Below are positions 1 through 7,614 of a stretch of 9,730 bases of DNA, piece by piece. This stretch comes from Bacteroidota bacterium. Lineage in GTDB: Bacteria; Zhuqueibacterota; JdFR-76; DREG01. The DNA lies in assembly GCA_030624545.1 (NCBI GenBank), contig JAUXJX010000037.1, positions 1 through 9,730 on the forward strand. The letters run 5' to 3'. The notes under the pieces are model-generated. The model did not search any database and was not told where the DNA came from. It was given only the letters and a program-made list of their open reading frames with translations. The first letter of the stretch is position 1, and each line of letters opens with the position of its first letter. The position numbers were made by a program, and so were the translations under genes.

Positions 1-291
1 ATGGCAGGCTGCACCTTTTGAAAAGACTTGAACCAACAGAACATTTCGGTCATGATGCAGAAACATGTCTACCACTTTCATGGTCTTACCCGACTTGGAG
101 CCCTTTTTCCAGGTTTTCTTTTTCTGGCGATGGTAGAGCCACAGTTCCCCGGTCTTTCTGGTTCGCCGCACGGCTTCGCGCGTCATTTGAACAAACATCA
201 ATACCTTTTTCCCATTGTAATCTTGAATTACCGCCGGAAGCAGGCCATGATCGTTGAATTTTAGTGTTTTCGACGAGCCAAACAACATCAT
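1..291 (-). CDS. hisI: Phosphoribosyl-AMP cyclohydrolase homologue (HisI), N-terminal 97 codons, cut by window edge
   Basis: Reading leftwards from 291 gives 97 uninterrupted codons that reach base 1 without a stop. Family landmarks in order are LLPAVIQD (residues 17-24), V-L-M-x3-M-x-x-E-A (30-40), T-G-E-L-W (47-51), W-K-K-G-x3-S-G (61-69) and G-A-A-C-H (93-97). HisI performs the third step of histidine synthesis, opening the adenine ring of phosphoribosyl-AMP in the cytoplasm, and uses Zn and Mg. The usual D-C-D-x-D metal motif is here H79-H80-D81-R82-N83, while C96 keeps the normal 16-residue distance from the motif's second position. The protein may therefore be an active variant with a Cys-to-His zinc ligand, or a repurposed paralogue. 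ATGs lie at 291 and 288. No other his gene is visible, and the third zinc-ligand Cys lies beyond the edge. Family assignment is firm; activity is not. Confidence 0.88.
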   Translation of the reverse strand, partial: MMLFGSSKTLKFNDHGLLPAVIQDYNGKKVLMFVQMTREAVRRTRKTGELWLYHRQKKKTWKKGSKSGKTMKVVDMFLHHDRNVLLVQVFSKGAACH

Positions 292-298
292 TCACCTC
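292..298 (-). promoter_or_regulatory. Ribosome binding site of the hisI homologue
   Basis: On the minus strand the sequence reads GAGGTGA and then ATGATGTTG. The AGGTG core is only 1 nt from the first ATG, 4 nt from the second and 7 nt from the TTG that follows. The true start may thus be one or two codons downstream of 291. This affects only the first residues of the protein. Confidence 0.6.
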
Positions 299-353
299 AT
301 TTTGAATGGATGAATACTTGTGAGTGATAAATCCGCACTGTTGACAAAGATCT

Positions 354-542
354 CCCGCAAAGACGCCTGTCTCCCTGCTTCCGCGGGCAAGCGAAGGCAG
401 GCTAAGGCGCTAAGAATATTAAAGATAATAAGATACATTTCAGACCAGGTTTTTAAAAGACTAACTGTTAGATAATAAGTTCACATTTTATTGTTGATTT
501 CTAGATTCTTAATCATTTGCGTTCTTTGCGCCTTTGCGTCAG
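354..542. repeat. Intergenic repeat element with inverted arms of an 8-9 bp motif
   Basis: The left arm has CCGCAAAGACGC (355-366) and TAAGGCGCTAAGAA (403-416). The right arm (516-542), read in reverse complement, is built from the same unit: CGCAAAGG, CGCAAAGAA, CGCAAATG. The arms are therefore inverted relative to each other and flank an AT-rich core of about 100 bp. The core contains AGATAATAAG twice (423-432 and 470-479) and a small palindrome, CTAACTGTTAG (461-471). No coding frame or transposase is present. From memory, similar CGCAAAG-type intergenic repeats occur in many environmental genomes; I cannot assign a named family. It separates the hisI homologue from the lipoprotein gene. 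Confidence 0.6.
365..402. repeat. GC-rich imperfect palindrome nested in the left repeat arm
   Basis: Outer arms GCCTG (365-369) and CAGGC (398-402) and inner arms GCTT (377-380) and AAGC (389-392) enclose the loop CCGCGGGC. Removing 36 bp (367-402) joins GACGC to TAAGG and restores an unbroken run of the surrounding 8-9 bp motif. This suggests that the hairpin sequence was inserted into an older repeat. It is GC-rich, unlike the AT-rich surroundings. It could be a mobile REP-like unit. No clear target duplication is visible beyond one shared C. Confidence 0.5.
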
Positions 543-665
543 TGAATTATTCAAGTAAAATTAGTTGAGGAACGCTGCAAGCGGATCTTATCGTCTAAAA
601 CGATCTATTATTTGCGTCACCTTTAATGAATCGTCTACCAGGGGATTTTACTAAACAGAAATTCC

Positions 666-684
666 CAGGATTAGCTGAATCCTG
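666..684 (-). terminator. Possible terminator hairpin after the lipoprotein gene
   Basis: A perfect 7-bp stem, CAGGATT (666-672) and AATCCTG (678-684), with a 5-nt loop lies about 40 nt past the lipoprotein stop codon in its transcription direction. It is followed on the minus strand by GGAATTT rather than a clean U-run. Intrinsic termination is therefore only possible, not clear. Confidence 0.35.
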
Positions 685-725
685 ATTCTCCGGGACATCA
701 ACATCAGCGCGAATTAGGATATTTG

Positions 726-2396
726 TTACTTTTCAATGACATAATTATTGCCCTCATTGGGCCAACGGGCGCGAACGAGAATCGTGTCCTGCGCCACAAA
801 GAATCTTTCAGCAGGCAAAAAAGGAAAGGTTGACCCGAAAGAGTAAAGACCGTTGTTATCGCTATCGCGAAACCCGCTCAGAATGTATTTTCCCGGTAAG
901 ATGGCTCCGAACCGATAGCTCCCTGATTCGTCAGCAGCGACGGCCTCCCGCGCCTCTTCCCCATCTTTTTTCAATTGCAGAAAAATCCGTCCCCAGGCCA
1001 GGCTATCCCGATCAGTGATTCTGCCTGAAATGGCGCTGAGCGTGTCGGGATCGAGAACCCTCCAGGCAAAAGTTTTGCTGCCTGAGAGTTGGTGACCGGC
1101 CACATCCTTGATCTTCGTGGAATCTAGATTGAGCCGCATCCATTTGGTTCCGCTCCAGGTCGAATCGGGCCAAATCTCCAATCGACGCAGTCCGTTCCAG
1201 CGCTCTATTGCTCGAACCTGGGTCGTCGAGTCTTGCAATAAGGTGAAAAGAGAATCCGTTTGTGAGGTATCAATGGCCTCGGAAAAATTGGCCAGGATTG
1301 CCTGGCCTGGAAACAGCATTCGGCTGCTGTCAGGCGGAATAACCGATCTGATCCTCGGGCTCGTCGTGTCCGGGTTGGCCACAGATTTAAACTCATATCG
1401 AATCGAATCCGAAACCGGACGGCCGTAGGTATCTTTAAGATTTTTGATGAGGAGCTCACAATGTGAACTGTCTCTCGGAAGAGTCGTCATGGACCAGAGA
1501 TTCGGATTGTCAGGATCCGGAAGCAGATCAACAATAGAAAGCTTTCTGCCGTTAACCTCGCTCAGCCGGTTGTCGTCTTTCAGACCCGGATGGACGGCCC
1601 TTGAGAAGCGGACTCGGAGATGCCGGCGATCTGCCTGATCAAGACTGACAATGCGAACGCGGCTAGTATCTTCAAGCATCAAGCGAAAAAACATGTTCCT
1701 CGCATATTGGTTCTCTCCCCGTAAATCGACATCCGAAGAAGTGACCCCGATCTGTTCGCTACTTTTGTCATAAAGTTGATTCTTATTTCCATCACGAACG
1801 GCGAACAATCTATAGTTCCTGGGGGCGAGATTTGCAAGTCTGAAATTTCCCTCCTCATCGCACTGTGTGGCATAAGCCGGCCTGATTATGGTTGGATCGA
1901 TCTCGTCATTCGTATCCAGGAAATAGCTCCAAACCGTCACTTCGACACTCTTTTCCGCAAAAACTCGTCCAGAAATCTGTTTGCGGTCGAGCTTCTCCCC
2001 GGTTGAAAAACCCAGCGTGTAGGACTCTTTTAAGGCGTTTCTTCGCAGGTCCTTAATTCCGGTGCCTAGAGTAATCGTGTAGGTAATATCCGCAATCAAC
2101 GAATCGGCCATCTCCATCCTGATCTTCCTGCCCTTGACTTTCAGCTTGGCATCGTCCCCTGGGTTGGGGGAGATGAAAAGGTTGCCCTCAACCGAACGGG
2201 CGTCAATGCTTTCCGAAAATTCAAACTCGACGGCGGTTGTGCGGGAAACATTTGTGGCGTTTGAGTCGGGAATCGTGTGTACCACATAGGGTGGCGTTTG
2301 ATCCGGCGGACCTCCGGGGGGAGCGCCTTGATTCGCACAAGCAGAATAAAGGCCAAATCCAAAAATAATAAGTATCTTAATTAATGAGATCTTCAT
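726..2396 (-). CDS. Outer-membrane or periplasmic lipoprotein with Ig-like (Big_5) and transthyretin-like modules
   Basis: A 556-residue protein from ATG 2396. A TTG at 2435 would add 13 residues ahead of an already complete signal peptide. Residues 1-19 are a hydrophobic signal ending L-Y-S-A before C20, a slightly atypical lipobox with Leu at -4. The mature start C-A-N, then Gly/Pro-rich sequence and Q-T-P-P, resembles Ig-like lipoproteins of Bacteroidota. Big_5-like segments lie near 35-133, 245-337 and 346-446. Two transthyretin/carboxypeptidase-regulatory-like modules (about 140-210 and 455-556) each begin S-G-R and end in an Asp/Asn-rich loop (RDGNKNQLYD at 201-210, RDSDNNGLYS at 510-519), which may bind calcium. 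No catalytic motif is visible. The role is probably structural or adhesive at the cell surface. It is divergent from the TPR/barrel/TonB cluster, so a shared function is possible but unproven. Confidence 0.85.
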   Translation of the reverse strand: MKISLIKILIIFGFGLYSACANQGAPPGGPPDQTPPYVVHTIPDSNATNVSRTTAVEFEFSESIDARSVEGNLFISPNPGDDAKLKVKGRKIRMEMADSLIADITYTITLGTGIKDLRRNALKESYTLGFSTGEKLDRKQISGRVFAEKSVEVTVWSYFLDTNDEIDPTIIRPAYATQCDEEGNFRLANLAPRNYRLFAVRDGNKNQLYDKSSEQIGVTSSDVDLRGENQYARNMFFRLMLEDTSRVRIVSLDQADRRHLRVRFSRAVHPGLKDDNRLSEVNGRKLSIVDLLPDPDNPNLWSMTTLPRDSSHCELLIKNLKDTYGRPVSDSIRYEFKSVANPDTTSPRIRSVIPPDSSRMLFPGQAILANFSEAIDTSQTDSLFTLLQDSTTQVRAIERWNGLRRLEIWPDSTWSGTKWMRLNLDSTKIKDVAGHQLSGSKTFAWRVLDPDTLSAISGRITDRDSLAWGRIFLQLKKDGEEAREAVAADESGSYRFGAILPGKYILSGFRDSDNNGLYSFGSTFPFLPAERFFVAQDTILVRARWPNEGNNYVIEK

Positions 2397-2404
2397 ACGG
2401 CTTG

Positions 2405-2436
2405 CTAAAATATGCCTTTGCGGAGAAAAATTCAAA
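2405..2436 (-). promoter_or_regulatory. Putative Bacteroidota-type promoter of the lipoprotein gene
   Basis: On the minus strand TTTG (2436-2433), exactly 20 nt, then TATTTTAG (2412-2405) resembles the Bacteroidota pattern TTTG plus TAnnTTTG, with two mismatches in the second box. The ATG follows 8 nt later. No Shine-Dalgarno precedes it, so the mRNA would be leaderless or nearly so. The same 20-nt spacing occurs in front of the divergent TPR gene. Confidence 0.4.
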
Positions 2437-2670
2437 CCTTTTGCCGGTTCGACGAACGGAACAAAAAGGTATATGTGTGTGCCTTTTCAACGAAACCTGT
2501 TGATCGCTCAAACGTTAGTAAGTCTTGGCGATGAGAATTCGGCTGCAACCTGAAAATGACTTTTTCCGTCTCAATATTCAGAAGCACCACAGAATACAAC
2601 CTCAAAGATTCCGGTTTTCTTATGAATCGCAGAAACCACGCTGGACTGGAGCACGGCCTTAGCCGAACAA
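2437..2670. other. Divergent intergenic region without a recognisable gene
   Basis: The stretch between the two divergent genes (311 bp from start codon to start codon) holds no convincing gene, RNA or long repeat. The outer ends carry the two proposed promoters. About 230 bp remain between them, which is long for simple back-to-back promoters and leaves room for regulatory sites. I saw only weak short palindromes, for example GATTC and GAATC spaced by 12 nt within the GATTCCGG...GAATC segment. Confidence 0.5.
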
Positions 2671-2702
2671 TTTGCAAACGAATTATGTCTTCCATATATT
2701 GA
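2671..2702 (+). promoter_or_regulatory. Putative promoter of the TPR-barrel operon
   Basis: TTTG (2671-2674), 20 nt, then TATATTGA (2695-2702) resembles the Bacteroidota TTTG / TAnnTTTG layout. The same bases also read as a sigma70-like TTGCAA and TATATT pair with a 17-nt spacer. The ATG at 2708 begins 5 nt after the second box, and there is no Shine-Dalgarno. The transcript would thus start at or next to the start codon (leaderless). Confidence 0.45.
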
Positions 2703-2707
2703 ATACG

Positions 2708-5700
2708 ATGACTCTTTTAGGAAAAAGGACACGTACTCGAGCGATTTCTTCGCCGATTTTTCTGCTATTGGCCTTCATCACAACCATCTATATCCCGGAG
2801 GCAACCTCCCAGACAGCCATTCAAGTACCCCGGTCACAATCCGTAGAAAAGGAATTTCTGTTTGCCAAGGCGCTTTTTGAAGATGGACTTTACCCGGTAG
2901 CCAAAGAGCAATTCGAGAGATATTTGCGCAAGTATCCGGATTCCCAACATCGCGGAGACGCGACCTACATGCTCGGCGAGTCATTGTTCCAGATCGGAGA
3001 TTATGAAAATTCGATTCAAGTCTTCAAAAGATTCCTATTCTCCTCGCCTGGCCTTTCTTATAAGGAAATCGCAACCCTTCGCCTGGGTGAGACCTATTTT
3101 CGATTGGGGGAATATGGTGAAGCACTCGATACATTCCGTCGCTTTGAAAAATCTTATCCAAACTCGGAATTTGCAGATCAAAATATTTATTGGCGGGGAG
3201 AGAGTTATGTCAAACTGGGGCAGCATGACGCTGCCTTGCGCTCGTTTTCGGAGCTTATTCAATCCCATCCAGGAAGCTCTTTTTTGGATTATGCATTATA
3301 CTCGATCGCCTGGTTATTCGAAGATGATGGTGAGATCGACAAGGCATTTCGAGTATATGAAAAGCTCTTGTCCGATTTTCCCGCGAGCGAACTGGCCGAA
3401 GACGTCTCTTATCATATCGGATTCTCGGCCTATAAGGCCGGATTTCATGAAAAGGCCATAGAGTATCTCAATGAGGCCATTCAGATCCATCCCGGCAACG
3501 AACGCTCGGCCGAGGCCCAGTTCTTTATTGCAGAGTCTTACTACCTGCAAGACGATTTCGAACGTGCCGTCCGCGCTTATCAAAAGGTTGCCAGAGATTA
3601 TGGCGAGGGGCCTTGGGTTGAGCGCAGCCATTATGGATTGGGCTGGAGCCAAATGCAGCAGGAGAATTGGACACGTGCGATTGCTGCCTTCGATTTTCTT
3701 GCAATAAATTATCCCGACAACGAGCTTGCACCGAAAAGCAACCTCCATATGGCGAAAGCCTATCAGAACATGGATGACGTCGTCAACGCACGTGAATCCT
3801 TTGAAAAACTCATAGGCCAATTTCCGGATGACTCCATTGCGGTTCAGGGAAAATATGAGTTGGGCCTTCTCGAATTCCGGGAAAACAATCCCCTGCATGC
3901 CGACCGTATCTTTGCATCACTAAACCAAGCAGAATATGATTCCGAAATACAGGCAAACTCAATGTTTATGCGCGGGGAAATCGCACTCGCCCAGGACAGC
4001 CTTGGGACCGCCGCGGATTTCTATCAAAACACCAAAGAACAATTTCCGTCGGCCAAGGTCAAAGCGGATGCCGAGTTCCGGCTGGGATGGTGTCAGTTTC
4101 ACTTGGACCAGTTCGATCAGGCCGAGAATACATTAGAGAACTTCGTCATGAACCGGTCGGATCACCGGTTTTTTGATCAGGCAATATTCTGGCTGGGTGA
4201 GACGAAACTGGCTTTGAACAAATTGGCGGAGGCCCAGGCTCAATATGAGCGGCTCCTCGATGCATTTCCCAATTCCGATCTCGCCGATAATTCCCGCTAT
4301 GGCCTGGGATGGATCTCCCTGAACCAGGGCAACTACGATCTGGCAATCGATCATTTTGATCGCGGTTTGCGACTTTCGACAGATGACGAATTGAGCGCTG
4401 AGATTCTGTTTCGCAAGGGCGACGCCCTTTTCAGCAAAAAGTCCTACCAGGAAGCAATCGACGTCTACCGAGGCTCGATTCGCAAGTTCCAATCAGAGAC
4501 AGAAAAAGTGGAAGCCCACTTCCAGATTGCAAGATCCTTGTTCAGGCTGGGAAGACTCTCCGAGGCAACATCCGAATTTGAAAGCCTGGTAAGACGAGCT
4601 CCGCAAAGTGAATTTGCGCCACAATCTCAGCTCATGGCGGGCAGATGCTATTTTCAATTGGGGGAATATGACCTGGCAATTACGGCTTTTCAAAAGCTGG
4701 AAGACCGATACCCACAGAGCGAATTCGTAGATGATGCCTTATATTCTATCGGCGATTGCCACTACAATGCGGGAAATTACGACGCCTCCATTCAGGCCTA
4801 TGAGGCCCTGCTCCGGCGATTTCCCGAAAGCTCTCTGCTTGCCGACGCGATAAGTGGAATTCAGTGGTCCATGATTCAAAAGGGCGATTCTGAGGAGGCG
4901 GTACAGGTTACGGATAATTATATCGATCTGATTGGCGACTCCGGCTCTGCTGCCGAATTCTCGAAAAGAAAAGCAGAGCTGTTTGTCAATTTGAATCAAT
5001 ATTCGCAGGCAGTTGACAGCTACCGCAAATTGATGAGGGATTATCCGGAATCGGAGCAGGCCATGAGCGCCTGGTTTTGGATCGCTGAAGTCTATCGAAA
5101 GTCGAATGAATTACAAAAGGCGGAAGGTGCGCTGTTACGCCAGATTACTGAATATCCAGATGCCCCGGTAAGCGCTGATGCGCTGCATCAATTGGCAGAA
5201 GCAGCCTATGAGAACAATGAATTCTCTCCTTGCCTTCAATATTTGCGGCAACTCATCGACAGATTTCCGGACTCGGATTACGCACCTCACGCGCAATACA
5301 GAATTGGCCAAACCCATTTGCAGCAGGGGCGAATAATGGATACTGAAAATCATTTTCGTGAGCTGTTGTCGCGAGTCCCTGCCGAAAAATATGCAGATTA
5401 CGCTCAACTGGGATTGGCCCGCGTCGCCTTAGCGAGAAAGAGCTTTGTGGATGCTGAGGCCTTCCTGGATGAAGTTCTGAAAAATAGCAGCAATGAACTT
5501 GCTGCCGAAGCACAATTCCTAAAAGGTGACCTGGCCTACGATCAAGAAAACTACCAGACGGCGGGATTGAATTATCTCAAGGTCAAATACCTCTTTGGTC
5601 AATATCCCTACTGGGTGGTTCGCGGTGTTTATGGAGCCGGACTCTCTTATGAGAAATTAGAGCAAAAAACCGAAGCCATAAAACTGTACCGGTCAATCCT

Positions 5701-5773
5701 GCAAAGTTTCCCGGATACAGAATTTGCCCGTCTCGCCCGGGAGCATATCGATCAGATTGCGGGCCGCCGATGA
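2708..5773 (+). CDS. Giant periplasmic TPR solenoid protein (26 repeats of about 37 residues)
   Basis: A 1021-residue protein from ATG 2708. A TTG at 2672 would add 12 residues in front of the signal peptide and lies inside the proposed promoter. Residues 1-34 are a signal peptide: basic KRTRTR (6-11), hydrophobic 16-29, likely cut A-T-S|Q at 34/35. From 47 to 1007 I count 26 back-to-back repeats, 23 of exactly 37 residues and three of 36-38. The pattern is A-x-(F/Y)-x-x-G at the start, A near position 20, and (Y/F)-P-x-S/D near 31-34. This is the YbgF/CpoB/BamD style of TPR. A 14-residue basic tail ends the protein. TPRs bind peptides or partner proteins, so a scaffold between barrel and TonB is inferred. 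No enzyme domain is present. Its stop overlaps the barrel gene start, so translation is probably coupled. Confidence 0.92.
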   Translation: MTLLGKRTRTRAISSPIFLLLAFITTIYIPEATSQTAIQVPRSQSVEKEFLFAKALFEDGLYPVAKEQFERYLRKYPDSQHRGDATYMLGESLFQIGDYENSIQVFKRFLFSSPGLSYKEIATLRLGETYFRLGEYGEALDTFRRFEKSYPNSEFADQNIYWRGESYVKLGQHDAALRSFSELIQSHPGSSFLDYALYSIAWLFEDDGEIDKAFRVYEKLLSDFPASELAEDVSYHIGFSAYKAGFHEKAIEYLNEAIQIHPGNERSAEAQFFIAESYYLQDDFERAVRAYQKVARDYGEGPWVERSHYGLGWSQMQQENWTRAIAAFDFLAINYPDNELAPKSNLHMAKAYQNMDDVVNARESFEKLIGQFPDDSIAVQGKYELGLLEFRENNPLHADRIFASLNQAEYDSEIQANSMFMRGEIALAQDSLGTAADFYQNTKEQFPSAKVKADAEFRLGWCQFHLDQFDQAENTLENFVMNRSDHRFFDQAIFWLGETKLALNKLAEAQAQYERLLDAFPNSDLADNSRYGLGWISLNQGNYDLAIDHFDRGLRLSTDDELSAEILFRKGDALFSKKSYQEAIDVYRGSIRKFQSETEKVEAHFQIARSLFRLGRLSEATSEFESLVRRAPQSEFAPQSQLMAGRCYFQLGEYDLAITAFQKLEDRYPQSEFVDDALYSIGDCHYNAGNYDASIQAYEALLRRFPESSLLADAISGIQWSMIQKGDSEEAVQVTDNYIDLIGDSGSAAEFSKRKAELFVNLNQYSQAVDSYRKLMRDYPESEQAMSAWFWIAEVYRKSNELQKAEGALLRQITEYPDAPVSADALHQLAEAAYENNEFSPCLQYLRQLIDRFPDSDYAPHAQYRIGQTHLQQGRIMDTENHFRELLSRVPAEKYADYAQLGLARVALARKSFVDAEAFLDEVLKNSSNELAAEAQFLKGDLAYDQENYQTAGLNYLKVKYLFGQYPYWVVRGVYGAGLSYEKLEQKTEAIKLYRSILQSFPDTEFARLAREHIDQIAGRR

Positions 5774-7548
5774 TGTCAACTCTGGAAAAAGTGGCCTGCG
5801 GGGTTCTTTGCGTCGGTGTGCTCGTTTCACCGCTGAGCGCGCCGTCTGCCCAGGACAAGAAGATCCCCAAACCGAAGCCGATAGCACCGTCGAAATCTGC
5901 AGATAAGGACAGCTTGGATCAGCAAACGCGGCTGGAAATCCCTGAGGTGTTAATCCTTGGAGAGGATATTAGTGTCCGTCTGCCCGGATCCAAGCGGGTA
6001 GAACGTATTTCGGATTCAATTTTGCCCATTGAACAGCGTTCGAACCGTAGATTGGAAACACAGCCGGTTTCCGCGGCAACGGACAAATTCCCGGGCCGGC
6101 AAGCTGCCTCAATTGCTCACAGCTCGCAGGTTGAAGTGCGCTACGGCAGTTACAACACGCTGAGTCTATTTGGCAAGCATTGGCGCCAATTGGAAAGGCT
6201 CAGCCTGGATTTGGAAGGCTCATTTGACAAGAGTGACGGGCAATTCAATAATAGTCAGTTCGAAAACTGGCGGATCGGGTTCGCAGGCTCGTATGATCTC
6301 AATCAGCGCCATAGGTTGAACGCCGGTGCGAGGTTTTCCTCTTATGATTACGGATTGTGGGGCAGTCCCTTCGAACATAAGAGAGACTGGAGCCAATTGG
6401 AGATCTTCGCCGGCCTGTCAGGATGGCTCAATCCTATGTCGAGATACGAATTTCGCTTCTCTCAAAGCAATTCACCGAGAGAGGGGCAAATTGACTCTGT
6501 CGCCGGTGTTGACACTATTCCGAGCTTCCGCGAGAAAAACCGGGATATTGCCCTGAAATTTATGCAGACACGGGAAGCATGGGAATTCAGCCTGGGAGGC
6601 AACATCCTGCTCAATAGATACGAGACCGCGCCAGAGACAAATCCGCTCTTATTCCCGCTTAACCGTAATACGAATTCACTCTCTGATATTTTTCTGGGGA
6701 TCGGAAAGCAGTTGGGCCAAAATGGCTCGGTTAACCTGGGTGTCCGCTACCAGTTTTACGATCTTGACGAATTGAATCAGGATGATGGCCGCTTTCAGCC
6801 CTCTTTCGAATTCAACTGGAGTGCCAGTCCCTATGTTCGATTTGCCGGCTTCTACAAGTCACTCTTTCGCTTGACAACCCGCCAGCAGCTTTTGGCCATC
6901 AACCCGGCAGCGAATCTCGCCATCCCCCATTCTCCAATAGAGGATGTCAATGTCTCAGTCGGAATCGGCCTGGAATGGCGCCCAAACTCCTTATCCTCAT
7001 TCAATTTATCTTACAATTATCAGAAGATAGACAATCTCCAGATCTGGCAGATTGGTGAGGTTGTTGGCTCGGGTGTAGATACTCCTGAAAATTACCTGTT
7101 TCGGGTTGGAGCCGTGCCAAGAGCTCATCTTTCATTCTTAACCCTGGTTTTCACCGCTGGCAATCTAAAGCCTTACCGATTTCGCTCGACCTTGATCCTG
7201 TCCGGATCCGCCATCGATGAGTTTGGAAATTCAATTACTCCGGAACCCCTTGAACAAGACATACCCTATTTGGAGGATGTTAGATTGCCCCTGGAGTTTG
7301 AATATTTGTTGCTGCCCAACTTGACTGCAACCATAAGCGGCCAATACTTGAGCACCCGTGTGTTCGAGCTCTCTCAGCCGCAATTGGGAAAAAGTTACGT
7401 GCGCTTGAATGCCAAACTCAGCTATAAAAAGAATCTATTTGTTTTCTATCTGCTTGGAACGAACCTGTTGGACCAGAAATACGAAATTTGGCAAAGATAC
7501 CGGGAAACCGGGATTCAGGTTTTTGCGGGATCGAAGGTAAGCTTCTAG
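5770..7548 (+). CDS. Plugless TonB-dependent-receptor-like outer-membrane beta-barrel
   Basis: A 592-residue protein whose ATG overlaps the TPR stop as ATGA. Residues 1-27 form a signal peptide ending near P-S-A|Q. A Lys/Pro-rich linker follows, then EIPEVLILGED (56-66), which resembles a TonB box. From about 118 to the end the sequence is amphipathic beta-strand with aromatic girdles. VRYGSYNTLSLFG (123-135) matches the style of the first strand of receptor barrels. NLLDQKYE (565-572) and the terminal Phe match their last strands. The barrel is about 475 residues, enough for the 22 strands of a TonB-dependent receptor, but only about 50 residues separate the box from the barrel, against well over 100 in a normal plug domain. 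It could be an energised porin, a secretion channel or a structural barrel. The substrate is unknown. Confidence 0.82.
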   Translation: MMSTLEKVACGVLCVGVLVSPLSAPSAQDKKIPKPKPIAPSKSADKDSLDQQTRLEIPEVLILGEDISVRLPGSKRVERISDSILPIEQRSNRRLETQPVSAATDKFPGRQAASIAHSSQVEVRYGSYNTLSLFGKHWRQLERLSLDLEGSFDKSDGQFNNSQFENWRIGFAGSYDLNQRHRLNAGARFSSYDYGLWGSPFEHKRDWSQLEIFAGLSGWLNPMSRYEFRFSQSNSPREGQIDSVAGVDTIPSFREKNRDIALKFMQTREAWEFSLGGNILLNRYETAPETNPLLFPLNRNTNSLSDIFLGIGKQLGQNGSVNLGVRYQFYDLDELNQDDGRFQPSFEFNWSASPYVRFAGFYKSLFRLTTRQQLLAINPAANLAIPHSPIEDVNVSVGIGLEWRPNSLSSFNLSYNYQKIDNLQIWQIGEVVGSGVDTPENYLFRVGAVPRAHLSFLTLVFTAGNLKPYRFRSTLILSGSAIDEFGNSITPEPLEQDIPYLEDVRLPLEFEYLLLPNLTATISGQYLSTRVFELSQPQLGKSYVRLNAKLSYKKNLFVFYLLGTNLLDQKYEIWQRYRETGIQVFAGSKVSF

Positions 7549-7563
7549 GATGTGGTTCTCATG

Positions 7564-7595
7564 TTTCTGAAATCAATTCAACCCGGATATTTTGT
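7564..7595 (+). promoter_or_regulatory. Weak candidate internal promoter before exbB
   Basis: TTTC (7564-7567), 20 nt, then TATTTTGT (7588-7595) repeats the spacing of the two other promoter candidates, with one mismatch in the first box and one in the second. It lies in the 77-bp gap after the barrel gene and would give a leader of about 25 nt carrying a good Shine-Dalgarno. The motif is short and AT-rich, so chance is a real alternative. Confidence 0.3.
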
Positions 7596-7614
7596 GACCC
7601 TGGATTCTGACTTT

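Noticed and set aside
18..264. Plus-strand open frames over the left edge
   Set aside because: They are antisense to a clearly conserved HisI reading and have no family features of their own.
354..542. CRISPR array or tandem repeat locus
   Set aside because: The short 8-9 bp units have no spacers of regular length, the arms are inverted, and no cas gene is present.
590..637. ATCGTCTA repeated at 590-597 and 630-637, first copy followed by a small ATCGT/ACGAT palindrome
   Set aside because: An 8-bp repeat in AT-rich intergenic DNA is easily due to chance, and no adjacent promoter could be tied to it.
2432..2695. An 87-codon open frame on the minus strand filling the divergent intergenic region, its TGA overlapping a TTG upstream of the lipoprotein gene
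   Set aside because: It has no ribosome site, no recognisable domain or signal peptide and a random-looking composition. It would cover both proposed promoters. A real small gene cannot be fully excluded.
2672..2707. TTG start 12 codons upstream for the TPR protein (and likewise TTG 2435 for the lipoprotein)
   Set aside because: Each would place extra residues in front of a complete signal peptide, lacks a spaced Shine-Dalgarno, and overlaps the promoter boxes.
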